Position numbers and translations under genes: made by a program. The notes under the pieces are model-generated. The model was not told the origin of the DNA and made no database searches. It worked only from the letters and a program-made list of their open reading frames with translations. Source: an uncultured Propionibacterium sp. (GTDB lineage Bacteria; Actinomycetota; Actinomycetes; Propionibacteriales; Propionibacteriaceae). Taken from it: a stretch of DNA of 64,000 bases. Shown piece after piece: positions 33,331 to 41,458 of the stretch (its first letter is position 1; each line of letters starts with the position of its first letter). The DNA is taken from NCBI GenBank assembly GCA_938036835.1, contig CALHWB010000052.1, forward strand, positions 1 through 64,000, read 5' to 3'.

Positions 33331-34182
33331 TCAAAGCTTGTTGGCTTCAAATCGGTGAACCGGGTCGACGATATCGGCCTGGGCCTGGACCAGCGCCAGT
33401 TCGTCACGCCCCAACTCATCGGTGCGGGCCAAGATGGAATACACCGCAGACGCGGTGTGGGACAGCGCTACCGGCAATTCGGCCCCGTTGAGCAATTGGG
33501 TTAGGAAGACGGCCGTGGTGAGATCTCCTGAGCCGGTGAACTTCCGATCTAGTAAAGGAGTAGTCACCTGCCAGGTTTGGGTGCTATCCTGGGCGATCAT
33601 ACGCATCACCTGATCGTCGGCACCGATGCCGATCGCCGAGGTGACCAGCACGATGCGGGGTCCGCGTGCTCGCAGCGCCTCCGCTGCGGTGATCACATCG
33701 TCCAGCGAACTGGTGTGGGTATCGGTGAGGTATTCCAGCTCGAACAAGTTCGGAGTCATGACGGTGGCCTCCGCGGTTACCCGGTCCCGCATGAACTCCG
33801 GGATCCCTGCTGCCGCATAGAAACCTCGATCTACATCGCCCATCACCGGGTCGCAGCAGTAGATGGCTTCCGGATTGCGGCTGCGTACCAAGGTCACCGC
33901 ATCCAAAATCGCCTGCCCCATAGTGGGCGCACCCTGGTAGCCGGAGAGAACCGCGTCCACTTCGCCCAGGATGCCACGCTCGTCGATGCCGCGCACCACA
34001 TCGCTTACCTGGCTGGGATCCAGCACTGGGCCGCGCCAGTCGCCATAACCGGTGTGATTGGAGAAGTGCACGGTGTATACCGGCCAGGTTTCGATACCCC
34101 CACGGCGAAGTGTGAAGCAGGCGGCCGAGTTGCCGGCAAATCCGTAGGCTACTGAGGATTGAATCGATAGAACTTGTGGCAT
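33331..34182 (-). CDS. pdxY: pyridoxal kinase
   Basis: A 283-residue ribokinase-fold kinase of the PdxY/PdxK group, which phosphorylates pyridoxal (vitamin B6 salvage). The N-terminus QVLSIQSSVAYGFAGNSAACF, VHFSNHTGYGDWRGP and YCCDPVMGD are diagnostic; the ATP site and catalytic GSGD (FTGSGDLTTAVFL) lie near the C-terminus. ATG 34182 is chosen because the family starts there and because a TACAAT box (34189-34194) ends six bases before it, indicating a leaderless message. The frame is open much further upstream, but that part is not conserved. Length agrees with the family. Confidence 0.92.
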   Translation of the reverse strand: MPQVLSIQSSVAYGFAGNSAACFTLRRGGIETWPVYTVHFSNHTGYGDWRGPVLDPSQVSDVVRGIDERGILGEVDAVLSGYQGAPTMGQAILDAVTLVRSRNPEAIYCCDPVMGDVDRGFYAAAGIPEFMRDRVTAEATVMTPNLFELEYLTDTHTSSLDDVITAAEALRARGPRIVLVTSAIGIGADDQVMRMIAQDSTQTWQVTTPLLDRKFTGSGDLTTAVFLTQLLNGAELPVALSHTASAVYSILARTDELGRDELALVQAQADIVDPVHRFEANKL

Positions 34183-34188
34183 TGGAAT

Positions 34189-34194
34189 ATTGTA
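34189..34194 (-). promoter_or_regulatory. leaderless -10 box of pyridoxal kinase gene
   Basis: TACAAT on the minus strand ends six bases before the ATG at 34182, so RNA should start at or next to the start codon. Confidence 0.5.
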
Positions 34195-34227
34195 GAGCCG
34201 AGTAGCGGTCACGGCAGAGTGGAGTCC

Positions 34228-34728
34228 ATGGCGGGGTCGATAGAAGCTGCGGATGGGGTGGTCAGGTCTGACCAGATCCCAGAGTCTCCGGTGCGGTCGA
34301 TCGTGGTGCATGGTGCTACCCCGGTGGCCCATGAACCACCCGACCGGTTGGCCTGGCGTGTACGCGTTAAGTCCCATCCTGTTCTGCGGGCCTGGTTTCG
34401 GGTTGGTGTTGCCGTGCTGGGTTCGGCGATGATCATTGCCGCGCCGCTCGCCGGATGGTTACCCGGACCTGGTGGGATACCGTTGTTTCTGATGGGCCTG
34501 GCGCTGCTGGCCACCGAGTTTCTCTGGGCCAAGCGACTGCACAAATATCTGCTGCGCAGGCTGCGGGTCTACTTGTCTTGGCCGGCCAGCCGCCAGCGGC
34601 TGTTCTGGGCCGGCTTCTTTGCCTGCCTAGCGGTGCTCCAATACTGCTATCTGTGTCTGGCCGGTGTGCCAGGCTGGGTGCCCGGGTGGGCGGCTCGCTG
34701 GCTGCGAATGCTGCCCTGGGTGAACTGA
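34228..34728 (+). CDS. PGPGW-type membrane protein
   Basis: A 166-residue membrane protein (TIGR02611-like). Residues about 60-110 contain a hydrophobic helix, the PGPGGIPLFLMGLALLATEF motif typical of the family, and a charged WAKRLHKYLLRRL segment. A second and third helix follow (FWAGFFACLAVLQYCYLCL). GGAG precedes ATG 34228. The function of this family is not known. Upstream of the glycerophosphodiesterase gene. Confidence 0.75.
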   Translation: MAGSIEAADGVVRSDQIPESPVRSIVVHGATPVAHEPPDRLAWRVRVKSHPVLRAWFRVGVAVLGSAMIIAAPLAGWLPGPGGIPLFLMGLALLATEFLWAKRLHKYLLRRLRVYLSWPASRQRLFWAGFFACLAVLQYCYLCLAGVPGWVPGWAARWLRMLPWVN

Positions 34729-34774
34729 GCATCCGGTGCTGTCCGGTTGCCGCTTGCCACTAGGCTGGATCATC

Positions 34775-35566
34775 GTGAGCCGGTCAGCCAGCGACTATAC
34801 CTATTTCGATGAGCCGTTTGCCTGCATGGCCCATCGCGGTGGGTATGTGAGAGCCGCGGATGCTGTCCGGGAGAACAGCATGTATGCCTTCCAGACCGCG
34901 GTGGAACTGGGCTATCGATATTTGGAAACCGATGTCCACGCCACCCGTGATGGTGAGCTGATCGCCTTCCACGATGACCAACTGGACAGGGTGACCGATG
35001 CCACCGGCAAGATCAACGAGCTGTCGATGGCACAGATCAAGCAGGCAAGAATCGCCGGAATAGATCCAATCCCCACCCTGGCCGAGCTGCTGGAGACCTT
35101 CTCCCAGACACGGTTGAACATCGACATCAAGGCACCCGAGGCGATCGAACCCCTGGCCGAGACGCTCCGTAGGCACGGCGCTCAGCAGCGGGTTTGTGTC
35201 TCGTCATTCAGCCCGGCCCGGTTACGGCGATTCCAACGGTTGACCCGTGGAGAGGTCGCTACCGGCACCAGCGCGGCCGGAGTTGCGCTGGCTGCCTATC
35301 TGCCGCTGGTACCCGGTCGTCTTCCATCGCCGGGGGTCTGCTATCAGATTCCGGTGGCCCACGAGCTTGGTGGGCGCCTGCTACCGGTATTCACCAGGAC
35401 TCTGCGGGCGAACGCCGCAGCTCGTGGAGCCCGGGTGCATGTCTGGACCGTCAATGACCCCGAACTGATGCACCGGTTGATCGATCTCGGCGTTCACGGG
35501 CTGATCAGCGATCGAGTCGATGTGCTGAGGCAAGTAGCCATGGATCGGGGACTGTGGACTGGTTAA
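34775..35566 (+). CDS. glycerophosphodiester phosphodiesterase
   Basis: A 263-residue GDPD enzyme that would hydrolyse glycerophosphodiesters to glycerol-3-phosphate and an alcohol. The catalytic first strand MAHRGGYV carries His and Arg; YLETDVHATRDGELIAFHDDQLDR carries the metal-binding Glu/Asp and second His; NIDIKAPEAIEPL and VHVWTVNDPELMHRLIDLGVHGLISDRVD finish the barrel. GTG 34775 is chosen because TAGGCT lies just before it and no ribosome site is seen, which suits a leaderless start. No signal peptide, so cytoplasmic. Confidence 0.92.
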   Translation: MSRSASDYTYFDEPFACMAHRGGYVRAADAVRENSMYAFQTAVELGYRYLETDVHATRDGELIAFHDDQLDRVTDATGKINELSMAQIKQARIAGIDPIPTLAELLETFSQTRLNIDIKAPEAIEPLAETLRRHGAQQRVCVSSFSPARLRRFQRLTRGEVATGTSAAGVALAAYLPLVPGRLPSPGVCYQIPVAHELGGRLLPVFTRTLRANAAARGARVHVWTVNDPELMHRLIDLGVHGLISDRVDVLRQVAMDRGLWTG

Positions 35567-35591
35567 GAGCTGACCGATTTGGCCCCGTTGG

Positions 35592-35617
35592 GGAAGAAAC
35601 TGTGGTGCGCTGGTGTT
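35592..35617 (+). promoter_or_regulatory. SigR/SigH-like promoter of rbpA
   Basis: GGAAG (35592-35596), an 18-base spacer, then GTT (35615-35617). The SigR/SigH consensus is GGAAT/C-N18-GTT, so only one base differs. rbpA is known to be under SigR control in Streptomyces. The site is about 35 bases upstream of the rbpA start. Confidence 0.55.
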
Positions 35618-35651
35618 ATAGCAGGCAATCTCGGTGAAGGGAGAGCGGCAG

Positions 35652-35990
35652 ATGGCCGATCGCGCACTGCGTGGCGTCGGATTGGGTGCCAAGAGCTTTG
35701 AGGATGAGGAAGGCATCGAGTTTGCAGCTCGGAGGGTCCTCGGGTACGACTGTGACAAAGGACATCACTTTGAAGTGACGTTCTCGGTTGAGGCCGAGTT
35801 GCCGGCGGAGTGGGAATGCCCTCGCTGCGGTGGACTCGCCCAGCGCAGCGATGGCACCCAGCCCGGCGAGAAAGACATCAAACCACCGCGCACCCACTGG
35901 GACATGCTGCTGGAACGGCGCTCCATCACTGAACTCGAAGAGTTGCTGGCCGAGCGATTGGAGCAAGTGCGTCAGACCCCGCACTACTGA
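35652..35990 (+). CDS. rbpA: RNA polymerase-binding protein RbpA
   Basis: A 112-residue RbpA, an actinobacterial factor that binds the principal sigma factor and promotes open complexes. It has the start MADRALRGVGLGAKSFEDEEGIEFAAR, a zinc-like core with YDCDKGH...WECPRCG, and the C-terminal sigma-interacting part (PPRTHWDMLLERRSITELEELLAERL). ATG 35652 is preceded by GGGAG and matches the family start. A SigR-like promoter lies upstream. Confidence 0.96.
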   Translation: MADRALRGVGLGAKSFEDEEGIEFAARRVLGYDCDKGHHFEVTFSVEAELPAEWECPRCGGLAQRSDGTQPGEKDIKPPRTHWDMLLERRSITELEELLAERLEQVRQTPHY

Positions 35991-36059
35991 GCGAAATGGC
36001 CGATCGGCAAGTGCGCGGGCGGCTCGGCTAACCCGGTTGGCCTGTTGGACGGCTGCCGG

Positions 36060-36881
36060 TCACTGGTCGTCCAACTGGTCGGCTTCATCGTTGGCCTGGC
36101 CGATGTTCCGTGCCAGTTGGCTGGCCTTGCGCAGGGTACGCCGGAGTTGTTCGATGCGGATCTGCGCGCCCCAACAGGCGGTACGTTTTAGTGCCTCGGC
36201 TATGATAGCGCCACTCATTTTCGACACCCCGACTTCACGATCAGGGAAATAGATCGGCACCTCGGCGATCCGGCCACCGGCTGCCAAGACCCGGCGAGTC
36301 ATATCCACCTGGAACGTGTACCCTTTAGAAGCGACCTGATCCAGATCCATCCGGCGCAGCATTGAAGCCCGGAAGACATTGAAACCGCCGGTGGCATCGC
36401 GCACCGGCAGATCCATGACTACCTGGATCCAGATGTTGGCCAAGCGGGAAAGCAATTCGCGTTCGCGAGCCTGGTTTGTCGATCCGCCCCTAACCCACCG
36501 AGATCCCTTCACCATGTCGGCATCGCAGTCACGCAGCGCGGTCAGCATCGCGGGCAACAACTCCGGCTGATGCGAGCCATCGGCGTCCATCTCCACCAAT
36601 ACCTCATAGCCGCGTTCCAGACCCCAGGAGAAGCCGGCTAGATAGGCTGCAGCCAGGCCCTGCTTGTTCGCGCGATGCAAGACATGGACATTGGCATCCA
36701 CAGCGGCCAACCGGTCGGCCACCGCGCCTGTGCCATCTGGGGAGTTGTCATCTGCTATCAGGCTATGCGCCTCAGGTACTGCATCCCGGAGTCGCGAGAC
36801 GATCGATTCGATGTTCTTGGCCTCGTTGTAGGTGGGAGTGATGACCAGTATCCGGTCGAGCGATTCGGAGCGATCTGCCAT
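36060..36881 (-). CDS. ppm1: polyprenol monophosphomannose synthase
   Basis: A 273-residue GT2 glycosyltransferase of the Ppm1/DPMS group, moving mannose from GDP-mannose to polyprenol phosphate for lipoglycan and protein mannosylation. Motifs are ILVITPTYNEAKNIE, LIADDNSPDGTG, VEMDADGSHQPELLP (DxD-like) and MVKGSRWVRGG. The fold is complete but lacks the apolipoprotein N-acyltransferase domain found in some actinomycete fusions. ATG 36881 is preferred because TAGGCT lies eight bases upstream, giving a leaderless start. Convergent with rbpA, whose stop is 69 bases away. Confidence 0.9.
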   Translation of the reverse strand: MADRSESLDRILVITPTYNEAKNIESIVSRLRDAVPEAHSLIADDNSPDGTGAVADRLAAVDANVHVLHRANKQGLAAAYLAGFSWGLERGYEVLVEMDADGSHQPELLPAMLTALRDCDADMVKGSRWVRGGSTNQARERELLSRLANIWIQVVMDLPVRDATGGFNVFRASMLRRMDLDQVASKGYTFQVDMTRRVLAAGGRIAEVPIYFPDREVGVSKMSGAIIAEALKRTACWGAQIRIEQLRRTLRKASQLARNIGQANDEADQLDDQ

Positions 36882-36892
36882 ACCCATGCAGC

Positions 36893-37330
36893 CTAGACCA
36901 ACGGACGATGCCGGAAGGCCGTCCGCAGCACGATGGTGGTCACGGTTCGAGCCATCAGATGCCCACGGATCCTGGCCAACAGGTCGTCGAGGTCTTCTGC
37001 ACTGCCGACTTGCGCGGCACACAGGTAGCTAGCCGTGCCCGCCACCGAATAGCAGGAGGTGATCTCGGGCAGGGTAGCCAGATAGTCGGGAGCGTGGTCG
37101 GCTTCCTCCGACGCCAGCGGGTGGATCTCGATGAAAGCGGTCAGACCACGGCCGACTCGAGTGGGGTCGACATCGGCCCGGTATCCAGTGATGATGCCAC
37201 GTTGTTCCAGCCTGCGGACGCGCTGCTGAGCGGCCGAAGTGGACAGACCAACCTCGCGTCCCAATTCTGTGAACGACATCCTGCCGTCCCTGGACAGCAG
37301 AGCCAGGATTGCACCGTCGGTTTGTTCCAT
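36893..37330 (-). CDS. Lrp/AsnC family regulator
   Basis: A 145-residue Lrp-type regulator: an AsnC helix-turn-helix (TDGAILALLSRDGRMSFTELGREVGLSTSAAQQRVRRLEQRG) and a RAM ligand-binding domain with GRGLTAFIEIHP and SCYSVAGTASYLCAAQVGS. ATG 37330 is supported by GGGGA before it and by the family length. It is divergent from the exonuclease gene with only 17 bases between the two start codons, so promoters of each gene must lie inside the other's coding region. Ligand unknown, probably an amino acid. Confidence 0.9.
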   Translation of the reverse strand: MEQTDGAILALLSRDGRMSFTELGREVGLSTSAAQQRVRRLEQRGIITGYRADVDPTRVGRGLTAFIEIHPLASEEADHAPDYLATLPEITSCYSVAGTASYLCAAQVGSAEDLDDLLARIRGHLMARTVTTIVLRTAFRHRPLV

Positions 37331-37347
37331 TCCCCAATCGTGACACC

Positions 37348-38274
37348 ATGAAACCCATGTCCGTCTCCGGGGCTCTAATCGTGGATACCGCCACACTCTA
37401 CTTCCGCGCCTATCACGGTTTGCCACGCAGTCTGGTGAATGCCGCCGGCGAACCGGTCAATGCCCTGCATGGGTTGCTTGACATGCTGGCCAACCTGCTG
37501 ACCGGCTACCCGCCAGCGGAATTGGTTTGCGCCTGGGACGACGACTGGCGACCGGCCTGGCGAGTGGCGCTGATCGACAGCTACAAAGCCCATCGACTGG
37601 CCGGTGAGGCGGGCGAGCCGCTCGACGACGAACTCGCCCGGCAGGTGCCCTGGATTCGTGCCAGCCTGGCTGCCGCCGGGATTTGCGTGGCCGCAGCGGC
37701 CGGCTTTGAGGCCGATGACGTGGTCGCCACGCTGGCTGAGCGCTACCTGGATCGGGGTCTCCCGGTGATCGTGGTCAGCGGAGATCGTGACCTATTCCAA
37801 GTGGTACGGCCCGGGATCCGGGTCGCCTATATCGCTCGTGGGGTGGCCAACCATGTGCTGGTCGACGATGCCTGGCTGACTGCCAGATACCGGATCAGCG
37901 GTGGGCAATATGTGGACTTCGCGGTGCTGCGCGGGGATCCTTCCGACGGCCTACCCGGGGTGGCCGGTATCGGAGAGCAGACCGCTGCTGGACTGTTGGC
38001 TTCCTACGGCGACCTGGCAGGTATCCAGGCCGCAGCCAAGAACCCGCAAACCAGGTTGACCCCGCGGGTACGAGCCGCGCTGCTGGCCAATGCCGACTAT
38101 CTGGCCCGAGCGGTACAGGTAGTGCGAGCGGCAAAGGTACCGCTGGGCGAACTGGATGCCCGGGTCGAGGCGGGCCGAGCAGACCTGGATCGCTGTCGGG
38201 AACTAGCCGTTGACTACTCGATACGTGGTCCGATGCGAAGACTGCTGGCGGCTCTGGGGGAGGCCGTAGGGTGA
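37348..38274 (+). CDS. 5'-3' exonuclease (DNA polymerase I N-domain-like)
   Basis: A 308-residue flap/5' nuclease, the stand-alone form of the N-terminal domain of DNA polymerase I. LIVDTATLYFRAYHGLP and DSYKAHR cover the arch; FEADDVVATLAERY and VVSGDRDLFQVV give the metal-binding Asp cluster; VLRGDPSDGLPGVAGIGEQTAAGLLASYG is the helix-hairpin-helix with GIG. ATG 37348 (or 37357) is chosen because the family starts there. The 3' end overlaps the convergent metW gene by 61 bases. Confidence 0.9.
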   Translation: MKPMSVSGALIVDTATLYFRAYHGLPRSLVNAAGEPVNALHGLLDMLANLLTGYPPAELVCAWDDDWRPAWRVALIDSYKAHRLAGEAGEPLDDELARQVPWIRASLAAAGICVAAAAGFEADDVVATLAERYLDRGLPVIVVSGDRDLFQVVRPGIRVAYIARGVANHVLVDDAWLTARYRISGGQYVDFAVLRGDPSDGLPGVAGIGEQTAAGLLASYGDLAGIQAAAKNPQTRLTPRVRAALLANADYLARAVQVVRAAKVPLGELDARVEAGRADLDRCRELAVDYSIRGPMRRLLAALGEAVG

Positions 38275-38897
38275 GCCTGCGGATCCTGATCGTCCCTGAC
38301 CAGCACGTAGATCGCCGCACTCGCCAGCAGGTTAGCGGCTATCTGCCCTAGGGGCAGCGGACGACCGCTGGGCGTCAGTGGAATCCGTCTTTCGATCCGG
38401 AAACCGGTATCGAAGAACAACGGTTCCAGATCGAGCAGGGTGGTGAAATGCAGGTTTGGGCTGGCATACCAGGAGTAGGGCAGGTCACGAGATTGCGGCA
38501 TGTGTCCGGTCAATAGCCTGAGCCGATGCCGCAGCAAGCCGAAATTGGGCATGGTAAGAATCACCCGGGGCGTGATCCGGCGCAACTCCAGCAATACCAG
38601 GTCGGGGCGCAGCGTCGCTTGCAGGGTCCGGCTGACCACCGCCACATCATAGGAATCGGCGGCGAACAACTCCAGATCGCGATCGATATCCGCGTCGATC
38701 ACGGGTACTCCGTGAGCCATCGCTGCCAGTACCGCGCTCGGTTTTCGCTCCACACCGGTCCCGGTGCATCCCCGGTGACGAATCAGCCAGTTCAGTAACT
38801 CGCCATCGCCGCAGCCCAGGTCGAGCACCCGAGAGCCGGCGTGGATCTGGCGGGCCACCACCCGTAGGTCTTCGCGAATCGACGCCGGGCCGGTCAT
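38214..38897 (-). CDS. metW: MetW-like methyltransferase
   Basis: A 227-residue SAM-binding protein of the MetW family, a usual partner of MetX. It has RVLDLGCGDGELLNWL (motif I), PVIDADIDRDLELF, and SYDVAVVSRTLQATLRPDLVLLELRRI, ending in a C-terminal tail rich in charged residues. ATG 38897 overlaps the metX stop (ATGA), as in many metXW operons. Its 3' end overlaps the exonuclease gene on the other strand by 61 bases. It may regulate MetX activity or methylate a small molecule; the reaction is not settled. Confidence 0.88.
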   Translation of the reverse strand: MTGPASIREDLRVVARQIHAGSRVLDLGCGDGELLNWLIRHRGCTGTGVERKPSAVLAAMAHGVPVIDADIDRDLELFAADSYDVAVVSRTLQATLRPDLVLLELRRITPRVILTMPNFGLLRHRLRLLTGHMPQSRDLPYSWYASPNLHFTTLLDLEPLFFDTGFRIERRIPLTPSGRPLPLGQIAANLLASAAIYVLVRDDQDPQAHPTASPRAASSLRIGPRIE

Positions 38898-40051
38898 GGG
38901 CGTTCCCAGGAGGTCTGCCGATAGTCGTATTCGGCGGTCAGGAAGGTTCGCACGGTCATCAGATAGTCCGGCACCTCCAACAGGAAGGAATCGTGCCCCC
39001 AAGGACAGCGCAATTCCCGGAAGGTGACCGGCAACTCGGCGCGTTCTAGATGACGGACGATCCGGCGGCTGTGGTCGGTGGAGAACCGCCAGTCGCTGTC
39101 GAAGCTGATCACCAGGAAGCGCACCGGATCGGTCCGTAGCCCGATCAACCAGTCGTCGGTGGCGAATGGGTCGAAGTAGTCCATAACTCGGGTCAGATAC
39201 AGATAACTGAGAGCATCGAAGCGGGCCAGGAAGCTCTCACCCTGATGGGTCAGATAGCCCTCGACCGCGAAATCGACTCCGAAGCCCGGCGTCGGGGCCT
39301 GCCCTTGCGGGTTGCGTCCGAACTTCTCCTGGAAACCCTCTTCCGAGGTATAAGTGATGTGGGCCATCATCCGGGCTATGGCCAGGCCGACATCGGGGTT
39401 GGCTCCGGCCTCGGAGAACCGCCCACCGAAGAAGTTCTCATCGCGCATGATCGCCTGCCGGCCCACCGCGGAGAAAGCGATGTTTTGGGCGGTCAACCGG
39501 CTGGAGCTGGCGATGACCACGGCATTGCCCAGCTCATCTGGATGATCCAGCGCCCACTGCAGCACCTGCATGCCGCCCAGCGAGCCACCCACCACCGCGT
39601 GCAACCTGCCGATACCCAGATGGGCGGCGAGGGCTCGATGCACGGTAACGAAATCGGCCATGTCTAGCAATGGGAAGTCCAGGCCCCAGGCTCTGCCGGT
39701 ACGCGGGTTGAGAGAACTGGGACCGGTGGTGCCCCGGCAACCGCCAAGTAGATTGGACGCTATGACGAACCAACGGTTGGTGTCGATCGCCTTGCCGGGT
39801 CCGATCATGGTGTTCCACCAGCCCGGGCGGCGATCCCCTGGATGCCAGCCGGCAGCGTGGGCGTCCCCGGTCAAGGCATGGCAGATGTAGACGGCATTGG
39901 ACGCCTCGGGATTCAACGTGCCATAGGTCTCGTAGCTGACCACCACCTCGTCGAGCCGCTCCCCCGATCGCAGTTGCAGCGGGTTAGCCGGATCGAACAA
40001 CCGCACGGACCTGGTTTCGACTATCCCCAGGCCGTCGCCGTATTCGCCCAT
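38894..40051 (-). CDS. metX: homoserine O-acetyltransferase
   Basis: A 385-residue alpha/beta-hydrolase that acetylates homoserine for methionine synthesis. The motifs VVSYETYGTLNPEASNAVYICHALTGDAHA, GLDFPLLDMADFV and the nucleophile elbow VGGSLGGMQVLQWAL (Ser) are diagnostic; the general-acid Asp and His lie in FLVISFDSDWRF and CPWGHDSFLLE. ATG 40051 shares a base with the metY stop (TGATG). It acts before MetY and is coupled to metW. Confidence 0.95.
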   Translation of the reverse strand: MGEYGDGLGIVETRSVRLFDPANPLQLRSGERLDEVVVSYETYGTLNPEASNAVYICHALTGDAHAAGWHPGDRRPGWWNTMIGPGKAIDTNRWFVIASNLLGGCRGTTGPSSLNPRTGRAWGLDFPLLDMADFVTVHRALAAHLGIGRLHAVVGGSLGGMQVLQWALDHPDELGNAVVIASSSRLTAQNIAFSAVGRQAIMRDENFFGGRFSEAGANPDVGLAIARMMAHITYTSEEGFQEKFGRNPQGQAPTPGFGVDFAVEGYLTHQGESFLARFDALSYLYLTRVMDYFDPFATDDWLIGLRTDPVRFLVISFDSDWRFSTDHSRRIVRHLERAELPVTFRELRCPWGHDSFLLEVPDYLMTVRTFLTAEYDYRQTSWERP

Positions 40052-41352
40052 CAACGCGCGGTACTGGTCAGGGCATGGTCGAGATCGGCGATCAGGTCGG
40101 CGACGTTTTCGATGCCGATCGACAGCCGGACCATCTCGGGTGCCACTCCAGCAGCCGCCAGCTCAGCCTCGTTGAGCTGGGAATGAGTAGTGGTCGCGTT
40201 GTGGATGGCCAGCGATTTGGTATCGCCGATGTTGGCCAGGTGGCTGAACAGTTTCAGGGATTCGATAAAGGTTGCCCCGGCGGCTCGGCCGGCCCGCAAC
40301 CCGAAACTCACCAGACCGCCGTAACCGTTGCCGCGTAGCGTCCGATCGGCGATCTGCCGGTAAGGGCTATCGGAGAATCCCGGATAGTTTACCCAGGCCA
40401 CCTGGGGATGCTCGCGCAGATACCCGGCCACCTGCATGGCATTCTCGCAATGTCGTTGCATCCGCACATGCAGGCTTTCGATCCCCTGCAAGATCATCCA
40501 GGCATTGAAGGGCGAAATGGTGGCTCCGGTATTGCGCAGCAAAACCGTGCGTGCCCGGGTGATATAGGCTGCCGGTCCGGTAATGTCGGTCCATACCACA
40601 TCGTGGTAGGACGCGTCCGGGCCACTAAGCATGCTGAACCGATCTGGGTTGGCTCGCCAGTCAAAGCGACCAGAATCGGTGATGGTGCCTCCCATCGAGG
40701 TGCCGTGTCCCCCGAGATATTTGGTCGCCGAATGCACCACGATGTCAGCGCCCAATTCGATCGGTTGACACAGATATGGCGTGGCAATTGTGTTGTCGAC
40801 AAGCAGTGGCAGGCCCGCATCATGGGCGGCCGCCGCCCAGGCTGCGATATCAACCACATTCAACGCCGGGTTGCAAATGGACTCGGCGAATACACAGCGG
40901 GTCCGGTCGTCCATCAGTGTTATCAAACGTTCGGGATGATCGGGGGCGACCAACCGGCATTCGATGCCGAACTGCTTGAAGGTGTGGGTGAATAGCGCGA
41001 AGGTGCCACCATACAGGGTTGACAGGGCGATGAAGTTATCGCCGGCGCCCGCGAGGTTCAACACGGCATAGGTGATGGCCGCCGCGCCGGTTGCGGTGGC
41101 AAGCGAGGCCAGCCCAGCTTCAAGCGCGGTGATGCGTTGCTCCAGCACATCCTGGGTTGGGTTCATGAGCCGGGAGTAAATATTGCCCGGTGCGGTCAGG
41201 GCGAACAGATCGGCCGCGTGCCGGGTATCGTCGAAGGTGTAGGCCACTGTCTGGTAGATCGGCACCGCCCGGGCGTTGGTGGCCGGGTCCGGACTCTCCT
41301 GGCCGGCATGTACGGCCAGGGTCTCAAGGTGCAGGGGCTGGGTGTCGGACAT
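40051..41352 (-). CDS. metY: O-acetylhomoserine sulfhydrylase
   Basis: A 433-residue PLP enzyme that forms homocysteine from O-acetylhomoserine and sulfide. The PLP Lys lies in VVHSATKYLGGHGTSMGG; LAVHAGQESPDPATNARAVPIYQTVAYTFDD and ICNPALNVVDIAAWA are typical of the MetY/Met17 branch rather than MetB/MetC. ATG 41352 is preceded by AAGGG; an upstream ATG at 41385 is weaker. First gene of the metYXW unit. Confidence 0.94.
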   Translation of the reverse strand: MSDTQPLHLETLAVHAGQESPDPATNARAVPIYQTVAYTFDDTRHAADLFALTAPGNIYSRLMNPTQDVLEQRITALEAGLASLATATGAAAITYAVLNLAGAGDNFIALSTLYGGTFALFTHTFKQFGIECRLVAPDHPERLITLMDDRTRCVFAESICNPALNVVDIAAWAAAAHDAGLPLLVDNTIATPYLCQPIELGADIVVHSATKYLGGHGTSMGGTITDSGRFDWRANPDRFSMLSGPDASYHDVVWTDITGPAAYITRARTVLLRNTGATISPFNAWMILQGIESLHVRMQRHCENAMQVAGYLREHPQVAWVNYPGFSDSPYRQIADRTLRGNGYGGLVSFGLRAGRAAGATFIESLKLFSHLANIGDTKSLAIHNATTTHSQLNEAELAAAGVAPEMVRLSIGIENVADLIADLDHALTSTAR

Positions 41353-41458
41353 GGTCAAACCCTTCGACTCCGGATAGGTCGCCATCTAGGCTAGCCCGTT
41401 CGGCTGCTGACCGGCCGGCGATCCGCGGCTGACCTGTGGCGGCTGGGTGGGTCAGACA

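Noticed and set aside
41386..41458. SAM riboswitch or S-box ahead of metY
   Set aside because: The gap is only about 100 bases with no S-box core.
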